A stretch of DNA of 64,000 nucleotides from Dokdonella sp041395345 (GTDB taxonomy: Bacteria; Pseudomonadota; Gammaproteobacteria; Xanthomonadales; Rhodanobacteraceae), in assembly GCF_041395345.1 (NCBI RefSeq), contig NZ_JAWLAR010000004.1:186001-250000 (forward strand), given 5' to 3'. Below the pieces are notes generated by a model, which was given only the letters and a program-made list of their open reading frames with translations, made no database searches and was not told the DNA's origin. Shown here piece by piece: positions 36,959 to 45,625 of the stretch. The position numbers and the translations under genes are program-made. The number at the start of each line of letters is the position of its first letter. The first letter of the stretch is position 1.

Positions 36959-38842
36959 TCACTTTTTCTCATTCGCTTCGGCTATCCATGTGCGCATCTC
37001 CTTTTCGATCACCGGCAGCGCGGAAGAAGAAATGGCGAGCAGGCGATCGTGGAATTCGCGGATATCGAACTGGTCGCCATAGGCCGCTTCGGCCTCCTTG
37101 CGCAGTTGCTGGATCTTGAGCATGCCGATCTTGTAACCGAGAGCCTGACCGGGCCAGACCACATAGCGCTCGATTTCCGACGTGGCGCCGGGCACATCCA
37201 GCCCTTCGGTAGCGACCATGTAGTCGATAGCTTGTTCACGGCTCCACTTCTTCGCGTGCATGCCGGTATCGACGACAAGACGCACGGCGCGATGCAGCTC
37301 GTCACGCAGGCGTCCTATATCACCGACCGGATCATCCTTGTACATACCCATCTCCGCAGCCAGCTGTTCGGCATACAAAGCCCAACCCTCGCCGGCGGAG
37401 TTCGAATAAAAACTTTTGGCGATGAACGGGGATTCCTGATCGATGGCAATGGCCATCTGCATGTGATGACCGGGAATCGATTCATGGTATGTGAGCGTCG
37501 GCGAGGAAAACTTCGGCAGGCCGGCCGTGTCACGCAGATTCACCCAGTAGATGCCGGGACGTGAGCCATCCGGTGCGGGTGGATCGTAGTAGCCGCCTGG
37601 CGCGGAGTCCTGACTGAATTCGGGTACGACGCGCAACTCGACAGGATGCTTTGGTAGATTTCCGAAGAGCTGGGGCAATGCAGCGGTCATCGCCGCCATT
37701 TGCGCCTCGATGCTTGCCAGCAGGTCGGCCTTGCCTTCCGGTGTATTGGGAAATACATATTTTGGATTGGCGGACATCGCGATGATGCGCTCGCCGACTG
37801 TTCCTTCTGTATAGCCCTCCTCCTGCAGCAGTGTGTCCATTTCGCCGGTGATACGTGCCACTTCATCGAGGCCGATCTGATGCACTTCCTCGGGATCGAG
37901 ATCACTGTCCGTCATGTGCCGGACCATCGCCTTGTACAAGGCGGCGCCATTTGGCAGCCGCCACAGGCCGGCATCGTGCGGAGCAATCGGCCCGATCTCG
38001 CCAAGGTAAGCGCTGATGCGCTGATAGGCAGGCAGTACGCCATCTCCCACAATTGTCAGCGCCTTTTCCGCATAGCTGTCCGCATCGGGCACGCTTGCAG
38101 CCGCTAGCTTGCTGACGAACGTCGTGTAGAGCACGTTGTCGGCGGCGGGGATCGCTGCGAACGCATCTACTACGGCCCTTGCTTTCTGGATGATGAAGTC
38201 CGGCGGAATCGCGCCGAGATCCACATCGTGACGCATCTTGGCCAGCGCCCCATCAAGGATCTCCGGAAACAATTCCAATCGCGCCAGATACTCCTTCGCT
38301 TCATCAGCGTTGCGCACCGTTTGCTGAGCCTCCATCAACTTCGGAACATCGATCGTGACGCCGGAGTTCTGGTTGATCAGGTAGGGCAAGAACCAAATGC
38401 CGTAGACATCAAAACCGCTGCCGTAGTCGACCAGGCGCGAGGGTGCGAGCGCGCCATCAAACAGCGTAACCAGCGAATCATGGATGGGGCGCTGTTCGTC
38501 GGTAAGAGAATCGACAGGGATGGCTTTCAGCTCGGCCAGGCGCTTCTCCAAATCGGCGTTGCGCGCTGCCTCACCTGCAACCGAACGATCGTTGAGCCTG
38601 GCATCGGCGCCAGAGGTGAGCTCTTCGGGAATGCCGTTGTAGGTTGCCGCTTCGGGTACTTGCTGGTAATAGGTCTGGCTCAACTGATCGACCGCGGCGT
38701 CGAATGCGGTGCTGGCTTGTGCTGTATCGCTGGTAGCAGATATTGCTACTTGAGCGGGCTGCGTTTCCGCGTCCTTTTCTGGTTGGCCACAGCCGACCAA
38801 AGTCAGCGCAGAAGCTGCAAGTATCGGTATGAATTGACGCAT
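36959..38842 (-). CDS. DUF885-family lipoprotein (putative metallopeptidase-like)
   Basis: A 627-residue protein of the DUF885 family. The N-terminus MRQFIPILAASALTLVGC has a lipobox, so it is a lipoprotein. The family motif YHESIPGHHMQ (about residues 440-450) looks like a zinc-binding site; a downstream GEGWALYAEQLAAEMG stretch probably supplies the third ligand. Members are often annotated as peptidase-like, with little biochemistry. ATG 38842 is preceded by GAGGATC. It is transcribed toward the TolB/TPR operon, separated by repeats. Confidence 0.85.
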   Translation of the reverse strand: MRQFIPILAASALTLVGCGQPEKDAETQPAQVAISATSDTAQASTAFDAAVDQLSQTYYQQVPEAATYNGIPEELTSGADARLNDRSVAGEAARNADLEKRLAELKAIPVDSLTDEQRPIHDSLVTLFDGALAPSRLVDYGSGFDVYGIWFLPYLINQNSGVTIDVPKLMEAQQTVRNADEAKEYLARLELFPEILDGALAKMRHDVDLGAIPPDFIIQKARAVVDAFAAIPAADNVLYTTFVSKLAAASVPDADSYAEKALTIVGDGVLPAYQRISAYLGEIGPIAPHDAGLWRLPNGAALYKAMVRHMTDSDLDPEEVHQIGLDEVARITGEMDTLLQEEGYTEGTVGERIIAMSANPKYVFPNTPEGKADLLASIEAQMAAMTAALPQLFGNLPKHPVELRVVPEFSQDSAPGGYYDPPAPDGSRPGIYWVNLRDTAGLPKFSSPTLTYHESIPGHHMQMAIAIDQESPFIAKSFYSNSAGEGWALYAEQLAAEMGMYKDDPVGDIGRLRDELHRAVRLVVDTGMHAKKWSREQAIDYMVATEGLDVPGATSEIERYVVWPGQALGYKIGMLKIQQLRKEAEAAYGDQFDIREFHDRLLAISSSALPVIEKEMRTWIAEANEKK

Positions 38843-38943
38843 GGCTGGATCCTCATTTGCTCGTATCGATCTTCGAAACGTCTTTGTATGGATGGGGACA
38901 GGCTCGAACACTCCCCAGAATATTTCCATGCCCCATGATCTTT

Positions 38944-39019
38944 GTAGGAGCAGGCTTCAGCCGCGATGCTCCTTTCCGCATCGTGTCGAAGGGCATCGCG
39001 GCTGAAGCCTGCTCCTGCA
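38944..39019. repeat. GTAGGAGC hairpin repeat
   Basis: An imperfect inverted repeat: left arm GTAGGAGCAGGCTTCAGCCG, right arm GGCTGAAGCCTGCTCCTGC. It stands upstream of the DUF885 gene. A half copy ending GCTGAAGCACGCTCCTAC lies at about 39237-39267. Confidence 0.8.
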
Positions 39020-39029
39020 AGAAGCGGTT

Positions 39030-39200
39030 TCAACGCCCTGGCTCTGCGGCGAGGCTAGTCGCCAGCTTCGTCTCCGCCTGCTGCAACTTTTCGATCGCGC
39101 GGGGCTTCAAGCTGATTTGGCACACAACGGTAAATCATGGCTTGTGTCCTAGTTCGACATCGAAACCTTCGGCCTTGATCGGCTCTTCGCTGGCGAGGCA
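39030..39200 (-). pseudogene. Possible coding remnant between two hairpins
   Basis: On the minus strand one frame reads protein-like on both sides of a single stop: HECLASEEPIKAEGFDVELG then, after TGA, VCQISLKPRAIEKLQQAETK. The charged, helical second part looks like the C-terminus of a real protein. Hairpin repeats flank it on both sides. No family was recognised, so it may be chance. The rest of the 444-nt gap (38843-39286) holds only repeats. Confidence 0.25.
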
Positions 39201-39286
39201 TTCATGCCCGACACCTTCCGTAGAAGTGCGGGAAACAGCATCGCGGCTGAAGCACGCTCCTACAGAAGAACCAGGAGTTTCAATCT

Positions 39287-41116
39287 TCATGGGTTGCCTT
39301 CCGCCGCGCGCCACGCGAGCAGGTTTTTGCGATAGGCATCCATGTAGGGCTTCATGCGCGGATCGTTCCACACCGCCAGCCATTGCGGATCAGTGCTGAG
39401 CTCTTCGGGAAACTTTGCGCCCCCAAGCGCATACACGATGGCAAAAGTCGGGAACCAGTCCTGCAGGTCGATGGCTGATCGCTGCGTATCAGTGGCTCGG
39501 GGGAAATCATGCAGCCCTGCATAGAGCCACGCTATTGTCGATTCACTGCCATAGGCTCCGGAATTGCCTTCCGCCTTGAGTCTGCCAGCCAAGGCCTTCA
39601 CGGCGCTCGATGCCTGCTCGTCTTTCCCTTCTGCCGCGAGCACGAGCGGCTCATTGGTTCCGCACACATTTGATTCATCCGGGTTCAGCTCGCACGCCTT
39701 CTCGTAGGCCACCCTGGCGCGTTCGAACTGCCCGCTGCTGAGATAGCCCACGGTCAGGCGGTCATAGCCATATTCATTCGCACCCAAGGCTATGGCCTGC
39801 TCGGCGAAGACGATCGACGCTTCGTTGCGGCCCTGGCTCAGCATGACGTCGGCAAGATTCAGAGGATGCACAAAGGACAGCGGATCCAGGGCCATCGCCT
39901 TGCGCTTGCCCTGCTCTGCAGCGGCCAGGTCACCGACATAGTTCCGGAAGTCGCCTTCCATGTTGAGAACATCGACATTGCCAGGCGCCAGTGCCAATGC
40001 GCGATTCAGATCCGCCGCGGCAGCAACGGGATCCCATCCGTAGAACGCCGCCATGCCGCGCACCATGTAGGCCTCGGCGTTGTTCGGATCAAGCTGCAGC
40101 GCCTTGTCAGCAATCCTTCTGGTCTCATCAAGCACCGCGTGGTTGGCAGACGCCATGTTCCACACGGGTCGCAACTGGATCGCGAAGGCCTTGCCCGAGT
40201 AGGCGGGGCTGTAGTCGGGCTCGATTGCGATTGCGCGATCGAAGGCGGCAATGGCCTTGTCGAGATCACCGCGTCGATTGGCGAGAAAGTCGCGGCCGCG
40301 CAGATATTCCTCATGGGCCTTTGGATTGATGCTTCGAACCGTACCTGCGCTATCGATCGCCAGCTCAATCTTGAGCCTCTCGGCGATTGCACTGGCGATT
40401 TCATCTTGCACCTTGAAGATATCCGATGCATCGCGGTCGTAGGTCTCCGACCACAGGTGATAGCCCGAGCGACTGTCAATCAGCTGTGCGGTGATGCGCA
40501 GAGTGGTGCCGGATTTGCGCACGCTGCCTTCCAGGACGTGGGCGACCTTCAACTGACGACCGATATTTCCGATGTCTTCATTCTTGCCCTTGAACTGGAA
40601 GGCCGAGGTGCGCGCAGCGACCTTCAGGTCCGACAGTTGCGCAAGCCTGTTCAACAATTCCTCGGCAATGCCGTCGGAAAAGTATTCCTGGTCCGGGTCG
40701 GAACTCATGTTGACGAACGGCAGCACGGCAATGGACTTGTCGGGCGTGGGCGACTCGGCGACAGACGTGTCGGAGACGCTGTCGGTCGCGTTGCCATCGG
40801 GCACCGGATGCACCGACTCGACCTGCGCGTAGCGCCACAGGAATCCCCCGCCCACTGCCAGCACGGCGGCAAGGATCATCAACTCCGCGCCGGAAACTCG
40901 CTGCTCGCCCCGCTCGCCATGGTACCAGGCCAGCACCAGGGTCACGACGAAGCCGAGCGCGATCAGCGCGAAAGAAACGCGCACGACGATGGACGGCCAA
41001 TCATAGTTGTCGGCGGCCAGGTCGAGCACCTGCAACAACGCCCACGCGCCGGCCAGATAGGCCGCAGCCCATTGCGCGAGCTTGCGTTGCTTCAGATTGG
41101 AGAAAAATTCAGACAC
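39287..41116 (-). CDS. Membrane-anchored TolB-like/TPR protein, paralogue 6 (diverged N-terminus)
   Basis: A 609-residue protein, probably starting with GTG at 41116 (MSEFFSNLKQRKLAQWAAAY), by alignment with its paralogues. Three spans are seen (about 14-32, 40-60, 75-92). The loop WYHGERGEQRVSGAE replaces the usual FELTPEGIKR loop. The TolB-like domain begins at DKSIAVLPFVNMSSDPDQEY near 125, and TPR-like repeats fill 270-560. It ends MDAYRKNLLAWRAAEGNP without the cysteine tail. This is a different subfamily from the ELKRRNV copies. A GTAGGAGC hairpin lies upstream. Confidence 0.8.
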   Translation of the reverse strand: MSEFFSNLKQRKLAQWAAAYLAGAWALLQVLDLAADNYDWPSIVVRVSFALIALGFVVTLVLAWYHGERGEQRVSGAELMILAAVLAVGGGFLWRYAQVESVHPVPDGNATDSVSDTSVAESPTPDKSIAVLPFVNMSSDPDQEYFSDGIAEELLNRLAQLSDLKVAARTSAFQFKGKNEDIGNIGRQLKVAHVLEGSVRKSGTTLRITAQLIDSRSGYHLWSETYDRDASDIFKVQDEIASAIAERLKIELAIDSAGTVRSINPKAHEEYLRGRDFLANRRGDLDKAIAAFDRAIAIEPDYSPAYSGKAFAIQLRPVWNMASANHAVLDETRRIADKALQLDPNNAEAYMVRGMAAFYGWDPVAAAADLNRALALAPGNVDVLNMEGDFRNYVGDLAAAEQGKRKAMALDPLSFVHPLNLADVMLSQGRNEASIVFAEQAIALGANEYGYDRLTVGYLSSGQFERARVAYEKACELNPDESNVCGTNEPLVLAAEGKDEQASSAVKALAGRLKAEGNSGAYGSESTIAWLYAGLHDFPRATDTQRSAIDLQDWFPTFAIVYALGGAKFPEELSTDPQWLAVWNDPRMKPYMDAYRKNLLAWRAAEGNP

Positions 41117-41160
41117 TATCGATTGTTTCCCTTCCGAACGGCGCACCATCCATGATATTC

Positions 41161-41234
41161 GCAGGAAAGGCTTCAACCGCGGTGCTGTTTGTCGCTGCAC
41201 GTCGAAGAGCATCGCGGCTGAAGCCCGCTCCTAC
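41161..41234. repeat. GTAGGAGC hairpin repeat
   Basis: An imperfect inverted repeat in the 165-nt gap between two TolB/TPR genes: left arm GCAGGAAAGGCTTCAACCGC, right arm GCGGCTGAAGCCCGCTCCTAC. The left arm is mutated relative to other copies. Confidence 0.75.
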
Positions 41235-41281
41235 GAAGAGCGGGGATTGATGACGTAGAGGTATCTCGGCACCGCCGCCGC

Positions 41282-43363
41282 TCATCGCTGGTCATCGCTG
41301 ATCTTGCCGCCGATGGGTTGCTCATCGAGCAACGCCTGGAATGCCGGCTCGCTGCGCAAGGGATCCCAGATCGGATCGAACCGCAGGTTTCCCGGGCTGA
41401 GGCCCGCCGGCGCTTCCAGCAGTTCGGCCAATGTGGCGATCGCAGCCGTATTTTCGCCCATCTGGACCTGAACCCGCGCCATGGCCATGTTCGCGAAAAC
41501 CCGATAAAACGCATCGTTGCGATAGAGCTCGATGGCGTCGGCCGCCTGCTTCCTTGCCAGTTCCAGATTGCCGAGCCCCGCGTTGGCCCTTGCCAGTACA
41601 ATCGGCAGGATGCTGTCGTCGACCTGGCCGGCAGGATCCGGGCCGATCCGGTCGACCAGGGACTGGAAGATCGCTCGTGCCCTCTCTTCGTGTCCGGAGC
41701 GCTTCAGCGCTTCGGCAAGATGGATTCTCAGTTGCGGCCCGAACCCGTTGAGTGCGGCATCGGGCTGCCGAAGGAGGGGTTCAAGCTCGGCGATGATCGC
41801 GTCATCACGGCGCTCCAGTGCGAACTGGCCGCTGCGGCCCAAGGCGATCTGCGGATCCTCGCCGGCCTGAGGAATCCGGTCGAGCAGACGGGCGGCCTCA
41901 TCGAGGCGCCCTTCGCTCTGGTAGGCGACTAACTTGTAGAACATGGCCAGCGACGAGTTGGGCGCGAGCGCGAGCGCTCGATCGAGATAACGATGCGCCT
42001 CATCCCATCGGCGCAGGTTGCGCAGGGTTTCGCCGCCGATGACGACCAGCAGGCCGGCGTTCTTCGGGTCGCGTTCGGCGGCCCTCTCGAAGTGCGCCAG
42101 CGCCTCATCCCACTTGCCCTGGCGTCGCTCCGCAAGCGCCGTGTAGAACAATGCGGTCGGATTGTTCGGCGCCTTTTCGAGGACGACTTCGAACACGCTT
42201 TCGGCACCTGCGAAATCGCGTTCTGCGCTGTAGCGATAGATCCCCTGGGCGAGTTGCGATTCGACCAGTTCCGGTTGCAGCCTGGAAGCGTTGTCTGCGG
42301 CGTGCTTGACGTACTCGGCAGTGAAGGTCTCCGGGTCGACTCCGTTGTGATAGAGATATCCCGCCATGCTCGCTAGCTCCGCCCAGGCCAGGGCGAAGTC
42401 CGGGTCGAGCCGCACCGCTTCGGAATAGGCGAGCGCAGCGGCCCTTGCAAGGTTCAACTCGAACCCCTGCGCATTCAGGGCGAGGCCGCGCAGGTAGGCT
42501 TCATAGGCCGCAGGATTCCTGGTGGGGCTGCTCGCCAGCGTGGCGCGTTCGTCACGCGTGAGCGTCGCACTCAGGGAATCGGCGATCCTCTGCGCAACCT
42601 CGCTTTGGACCGCGAAGATGTCGTCCAGGGTCCGGTCATAGGTTTCCGCCCACAGGTGGCTGTCGGTCGCTGCATGAATCAGCTGCACGATCACGCGCAC
42701 CCGGTTGCCCGACTTCTGCACGCTGCCCTCGAGGATATTGGCGACGCCGAGCTCGCTGGCGATCTGCGGAAGGTTGTCCGGCCGCGCGTCGTAACTCCTG
42801 GTCGAGGTGCGCGAGATCACGGTGAGGTCGCCGATCCTGGCCAGGGTAGTCAGGATTTCGTCCTGGATGCCATCCGCGAAGTAGGCGTTGGCCTGCTCCT
42901 CGCTGAGATTCTCGAACGGCAATACGGCGATCGAGCGCGGATTGACCGAAGGCGCCGATTCGGCAGCGGGTTCAATCGGCTTCTGGGTCGAGGCCACGTT
43001 GACCGCGTCGTGTGCGGGCGAGATCGCGTACTTGTCGAGGACATACCAGGCCAAGCCGATCGACAACAGGACGGCGATCATGATGTTCATGCGCTGCCCT
43101 GTCTGCGGCGCAACCGATCGGCTGCGATCGACTTCGTGATCGCGCTTAATGCCTTCGGGAGTGAGCTCGAAGACCCAGGCGAAGATCAGGGAGGGGACGA
43201 ACCCCAGGGCGAGCACGAGCATGATCGCGCGCAACACCCAGTCGGGTATGTCGAACACCGGCAGCACCGTCTCAGCCACCTGCACCAGCATCCAGGCACC
43301 GACCAGGTACAACCCGGCCATGCGGATCACATTGCGGCGCTTGAGTTCGGCGAATACGCTCAA
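41282..43363 (-). CDS. Membrane-anchored TolB-like/TPR protein, paralogue 7 (long form)
   Basis: A 693-residue protein starting with TTG at 43363, chosen because MSVFAELKRRNVIRMAGLYL then aligns with the other copies. It has three spans (about 15-35, 43-65, 93-110) and the FELTPEGIKRDHEVDRS loop. Its TolB-like domain (RSIAVLPFENLSEEQANAYF) has ILTTLARIGDLTVISRTS instead of the LKVA(G/S)RTS form, so it belongs to another TolB subgroup. More TPRs follow than in the other copies (to about 640), and it ends DPLRSEPAFQALLDEQ without cysteines. Confidence 0.82.
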   Translation of the reverse strand: MSVFAELKRRNVIRMAGLYLVGAWMLVQVAETVLPVFDIPDWVLRAIMLVLALGFVPSLIFAWVFELTPEGIKRDHEVDRSRSVAPQTGQRMNIMIAVLLSIGLAWYVLDKYAISPAHDAVNVASTQKPIEPAAESAPSVNPRSIAVLPFENLSEEQANAYFADGIQDEILTTLARIGDLTVISRTSTRSYDARPDNLPQIASELGVANILEGSVQKSGNRVRVIVQLIHAATDSHLWAETYDRTLDDIFAVQSEVAQRIADSLSATLTRDERATLASSPTRNPAAYEAYLRGLALNAQGFELNLARAAALAYSEAVRLDPDFALAWAELASMAGYLYHNGVDPETFTAEYVKHAADNASRLQPELVESQLAQGIYRYSAERDFAGAESVFEVVLEKAPNNPTALFYTALAERRQGKWDEALAHFERAAERDPKNAGLLVVIGGETLRNLRRWDEAHRYLDRALALAPNSSLAMFYKLVAYQSEGRLDEAARLLDRIPQAGEDPQIALGRSGQFALERRDDAIIAELEPLLRQPDAALNGFGPQLRIHLAEALKRSGHEERARAIFQSLVDRIGPDPAGQVDDSILPIVLARANAGLGNLELARKQAADAIELYRNDAFYRVFANMAMARVQVQMGENTAAIATLAELLEAPAGLSPGNLRFDPIWDPLRSEPAFQALLDEQPIGGKISDDQR

Positions 43364-43562
43364 TTCGGAGGCCCCGGATCGTGAAACTCGCACTCGAGCG
43401 CGAGATACGGGTCGATTCCAGAAGCCGTCCCGTACTCGCAGGCCGCGCACTCCCCGGTGCCTCGTGCCTGTCCGGATACTACACGAATGAGGTATGGATC
43501 ACGGTTTTCGGGCCTGCTTCCCGATCCCGAAACCTGCGCTCCACAGCCGGCTCCGGAGATTC

Positions 43563-44000
43563 TCAGTCGCTGCCGGAAAGCTCCTTTGACGACGCGTCAC
43601 GGGCGCGGGCCTCGTCGATCTCGACTTGCCGGCGCGCGCGCGCGAGCTGGCGTTCGGCCCAGCGCCTCAGTACCCGAGCACGGCGAGCGCCAACGGATGG
43701 ATCGGAGACGATTTCCTCGACGCGTGCCAGGAGCGTGTCCACGTTTTCCTGCCGTACCGGCCCGTCTTCGCGGGCCGCCGACCAGAGATCGATCCATTCT
43801 TCGCTATGCAATCCAATCTTGAGTACGCGCTTGAAGTAGCGCGGCGACTGCTGCTTCGAAAGGAGCAGGTCCAGAACCGCAGCGGCGATGGACAGCGGGC
43901 TCAGGGCCAGATCGCGCAAGGCATCCAGCAGCAACTTGAACTGCAGGACGATGACGTTTCGGACGATGCTTCGATTGGGGCTTTCGGCGTCTTGATTCAT
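43563..44000 (-). CDS. Conserved hypothetical protein, helical
   Basis: A 145-residue protein. A membrane-like amphipathic stretch VIVLQFKLLLDALRDLALSP (about 13-32) is followed by LSIAAAVLDLLL, then RYFKRVLKIGLHSEEWIDLW and a long basic and acidic C-terminal helix rich in Arg, Ala and Glu (possible coiled coil). I recognise the LLLDALRDLALSP pattern as a conserved unknown but no function. ATG 44000 has AAGG about 10 nt upstream; an in-frame ATG at 44096 is possible. Confidence 0.6.
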   Translation of the reverse strand: MNQDAESPNRSIVRNVIVLQFKLLLDALRDLALSPLSIAAAVLDLLLSKQQSPRYFKRVLKIGLHSEEWIDLWSAAREDGPVRQENVDTLLARVEEIVSDPSVGARRARVLRRWAERQLARARRQVEIDEARARDASSKELSGSD

Positions 44001-44274
44001 GTGGTGAGCCTTTGCGGACTGCATGGCCACGGCTTCCGACAGGGGTGCGAGTTTCCTGCCGCGCTCAGATGGCGCTGTCCTTTTCGTGGAATTCAACCCC
44101 TATTGTAGGGTTGTGCGGCGCTGCGGCTAACCCCGAGCCTACAGACTTCTTGCGGAGGATTGGTTGCAGTGCGCCAGGTCGCCTTGTTGTGGCCGACGCC
44201 ATTGGTGGCGCTTGCCGAAGCCATTCCTGTCGGGCGCGATAGAATGCGGGGTCTGTCCATCACGGATCTTGCCC

Positions 44275-44856
44275 ATGCGTATCTGCGTCTATTGCGCGTC
44301 CAGTCAGGAATGCGATCCGACCTATCATGACGTCGCGTTTCGTCTTGGCGCAATGCTGGCCGAGTCCGGCAGCACGCTCGTCTACGGCGGCGGATCGACC
44401 GGCTCGATGGGTGCCGTTGCGAATGGCGCGCTGGCCGCCGGCGGAGAGGTGATCGGCATCATTCCGAAATTCATGGCAGACCTGGAATGGGGTCATCCGG
44501 GTGTGACCCGGCTCGAACTGGTCGAGGACATGCGCGAACGCAAACATCGCCTGCTGACCGATTCCGACGCCGTGATCGCCCTGCCCGGTGGCTGCGGCAC
44601 TCTGGAGGAGTTGTTCGAAGCGATCACGCTGAAACGGCTCGGCCTCTATTTCAATCCGATCATCCTTCTCAATACTCGCGGCTACTACACGCCGTTGCAG
44701 GGCTTCATGGAAAGCGTGATCTCGGAGCGCTTCATGAATGCCGAGCATCTTTCGATGTGGAGCATGGTCGACGCTCCCGAAGAAGTGTTGCCTGCGATCA
44801 GGGCAACACCGCGCTGGCGTGAAGATGCGCGCGACATCGCGGTAGTGCGGCGCTGA
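44275..44856 (+). CDS. LOG-family (TIGR00730-type) nucleotide 5'-monophosphate phosphoribohydrolase
   Basis: A 193-residue Rossmann-fold protein of the LOG family, often misnamed lysine decarboxylase. Motifs are VYCASS at the start, YGGGSTGSMGAVA, and the signature PGGCGTLEE (about 103-111) for nucleotide binding and catalysis. Known members hydrolyse cytokinin riboside or purine nucleoside 5'-monophosphates to base and ribose phosphate. ATG 44275 begins the conserved MRICVYC. It converges with the TfoX-like gene across a repeat-filled 355-nt gap. Confidence 0.9.
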   Translation: MRICVYCASSQECDPTYHDVAFRLGAMLAESGSTLVYGGGSTGSMGAVANGALAAGGEVIGIIPKFMADLEWGHPGVTRLELVEDMRERKHRLLTDSDAVIALPGGCGTLEELFEAITLKRLGLYFNPIILLNTRGYYTPLQGFMESVISERFMNAEHLSMWSMVDAPEEVLPAIRATPRWREDARDIAVVRR

Positions 44857-44863
44857 TCTTTTC

Positions 44864-45068
44864 GTAGGAGGCCCGTCAGGGGCGATGCTCTTGTCGCAAT
44901 GCAATGGAAAACATCGCGACCGAAGGGAGTCCCCTTTTGGGACGACCGAAGGAAGTCCCCTTTTTGGGACGGCTGAGGCACGCTCCTGCGGGAGAACGGA
45001 AGAGCATCGCGGCTTAAGCACGCTCCTACGGGAGGATCGTAGAGCATCGCCCCTGACGGGCCTCCTAC
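44864..45068. repeat. Nested hairpin repeats bounded by a perfect 27-bp inverted repeat
   Basis: The 27 nt at 44864-44890 and at 45042-45068 are exact reverse complements (starting GTAGGAGGCCCGTCAGGGGC). The interval contains pieces of other GTAGGAGC hairpins and two tandem copies (44917-44942 and 44943-44969) of a CGACCGAAGGAAGTCCCC-type 26/27-mer. It lies between convergent genes and may end transcription from both. Confidence 0.85.
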
Positions 45069-45075
45069 AAAAGTC

Positions 45076-45175
45076 GTAGGGGTGGGTCGTAGGGGTGGGT
45101 CTTAGACCCACCCGCTCCTGTTGGGGATCAGGAAAAATCAGGCAGGGAGCGGGCGGGTCTGAGACCCGCCCCTAC
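45076..45175. repeat. GTAGGGGTGGGTC inverted repeats
   Basis: GTAGGGGTGGGTC occurs at 45076 and 45089; the second copy continues into TTAGACCCACCC, making a palindrome. A related palindrome, GGGCGGGTCTGAGACCCGCC, follows at 45151-45170 and ends in CCTAC. Together they form a second, larger stem. This family differs from the GTAGGAGC hairpins. No gene is present in 44857-45211. Confidence 0.75.
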
Positions 45176-45211
45176 AACAGAAACAAAAGTGCGTGACGCG
45201 GCGACAGCAAC

Positions 45212-45625
45212 TCAGTCGTAATCGCCTGACGTTCCGGTCAATTCGCGCACGCCGCTGTCACCGTCTCCAAAGCCATCGCCATCCGAATCAAGCGGCGGCG
45301 CTTCGGTGCCATCGATCTCGGCGCTGCGGTCGGCCTGTTTTTCCCAGCGTGTCTTGATCGGGTTGTCCGACTCGGCTTCTTCGAGTTCGAGAATCAGCCC
45401 GCTTTTGCGCTCGGCAGAAAGATCGGTCCAGTGGCAGTCGTCGATCGCACCGGCCAGCGAATAGAGCAGGTTCAGGCTCGGCCGGAAGCCTGCACGCTTG
45501 ACCTTGAGGAACACATCCACGGGACCGACTCGAACCAGATCTTCTTCCGTTCGTACACCGACCTGACGCAACCACGCCGCAGACTTCGGGCCGACGTTGC
45601 GGATCTTGACGTCACGCGCGCTCAT
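45212..45625 (-). CDS. TfoX C-terminal-domain protein
   Basis: A 137-residue protein whose first 85 residues match the TfoX_C domain: RNVGPKSAAWLRQVGVRTEEDL (helix-hairpin-helix-like), then VFLKVKRAGFRPSLNLLYSLAGAIDDCHWTDLS. TfoX/Sxy proteins regulate competence genes; this one lacks the N-terminal domain. The C-terminal 50 residues are an acidic, low-complexity tail (DSDGDGFGDGDSG) resembling calcium-binding repeats but short. Its ATG overlaps the stop of the upstream sulfoxide reductase gene (ATGA). Confidence 0.85.
   Translation of the reverse strand: MSARDVKIRNVGPKSAAWLRQVGVRTEEDLVRVGPVDVFLKVKRAGFRPSLNLLYSLAGAIDDCHWTDLSAERKSGLILELEEAESDNPIKTRWEKQADRSAEIDGTEAPPLDSDGDGFGDGDSGVRELTGTSGDYD

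Noticed and set aside
24239..43363. TolB/TPR proteins as adenylate cyclases or CadC-type regulators
   Set aside because: No cyclase catalytic motif, winged helix or kinase motif is present in any copy; only the TolB-TPR part is shared.
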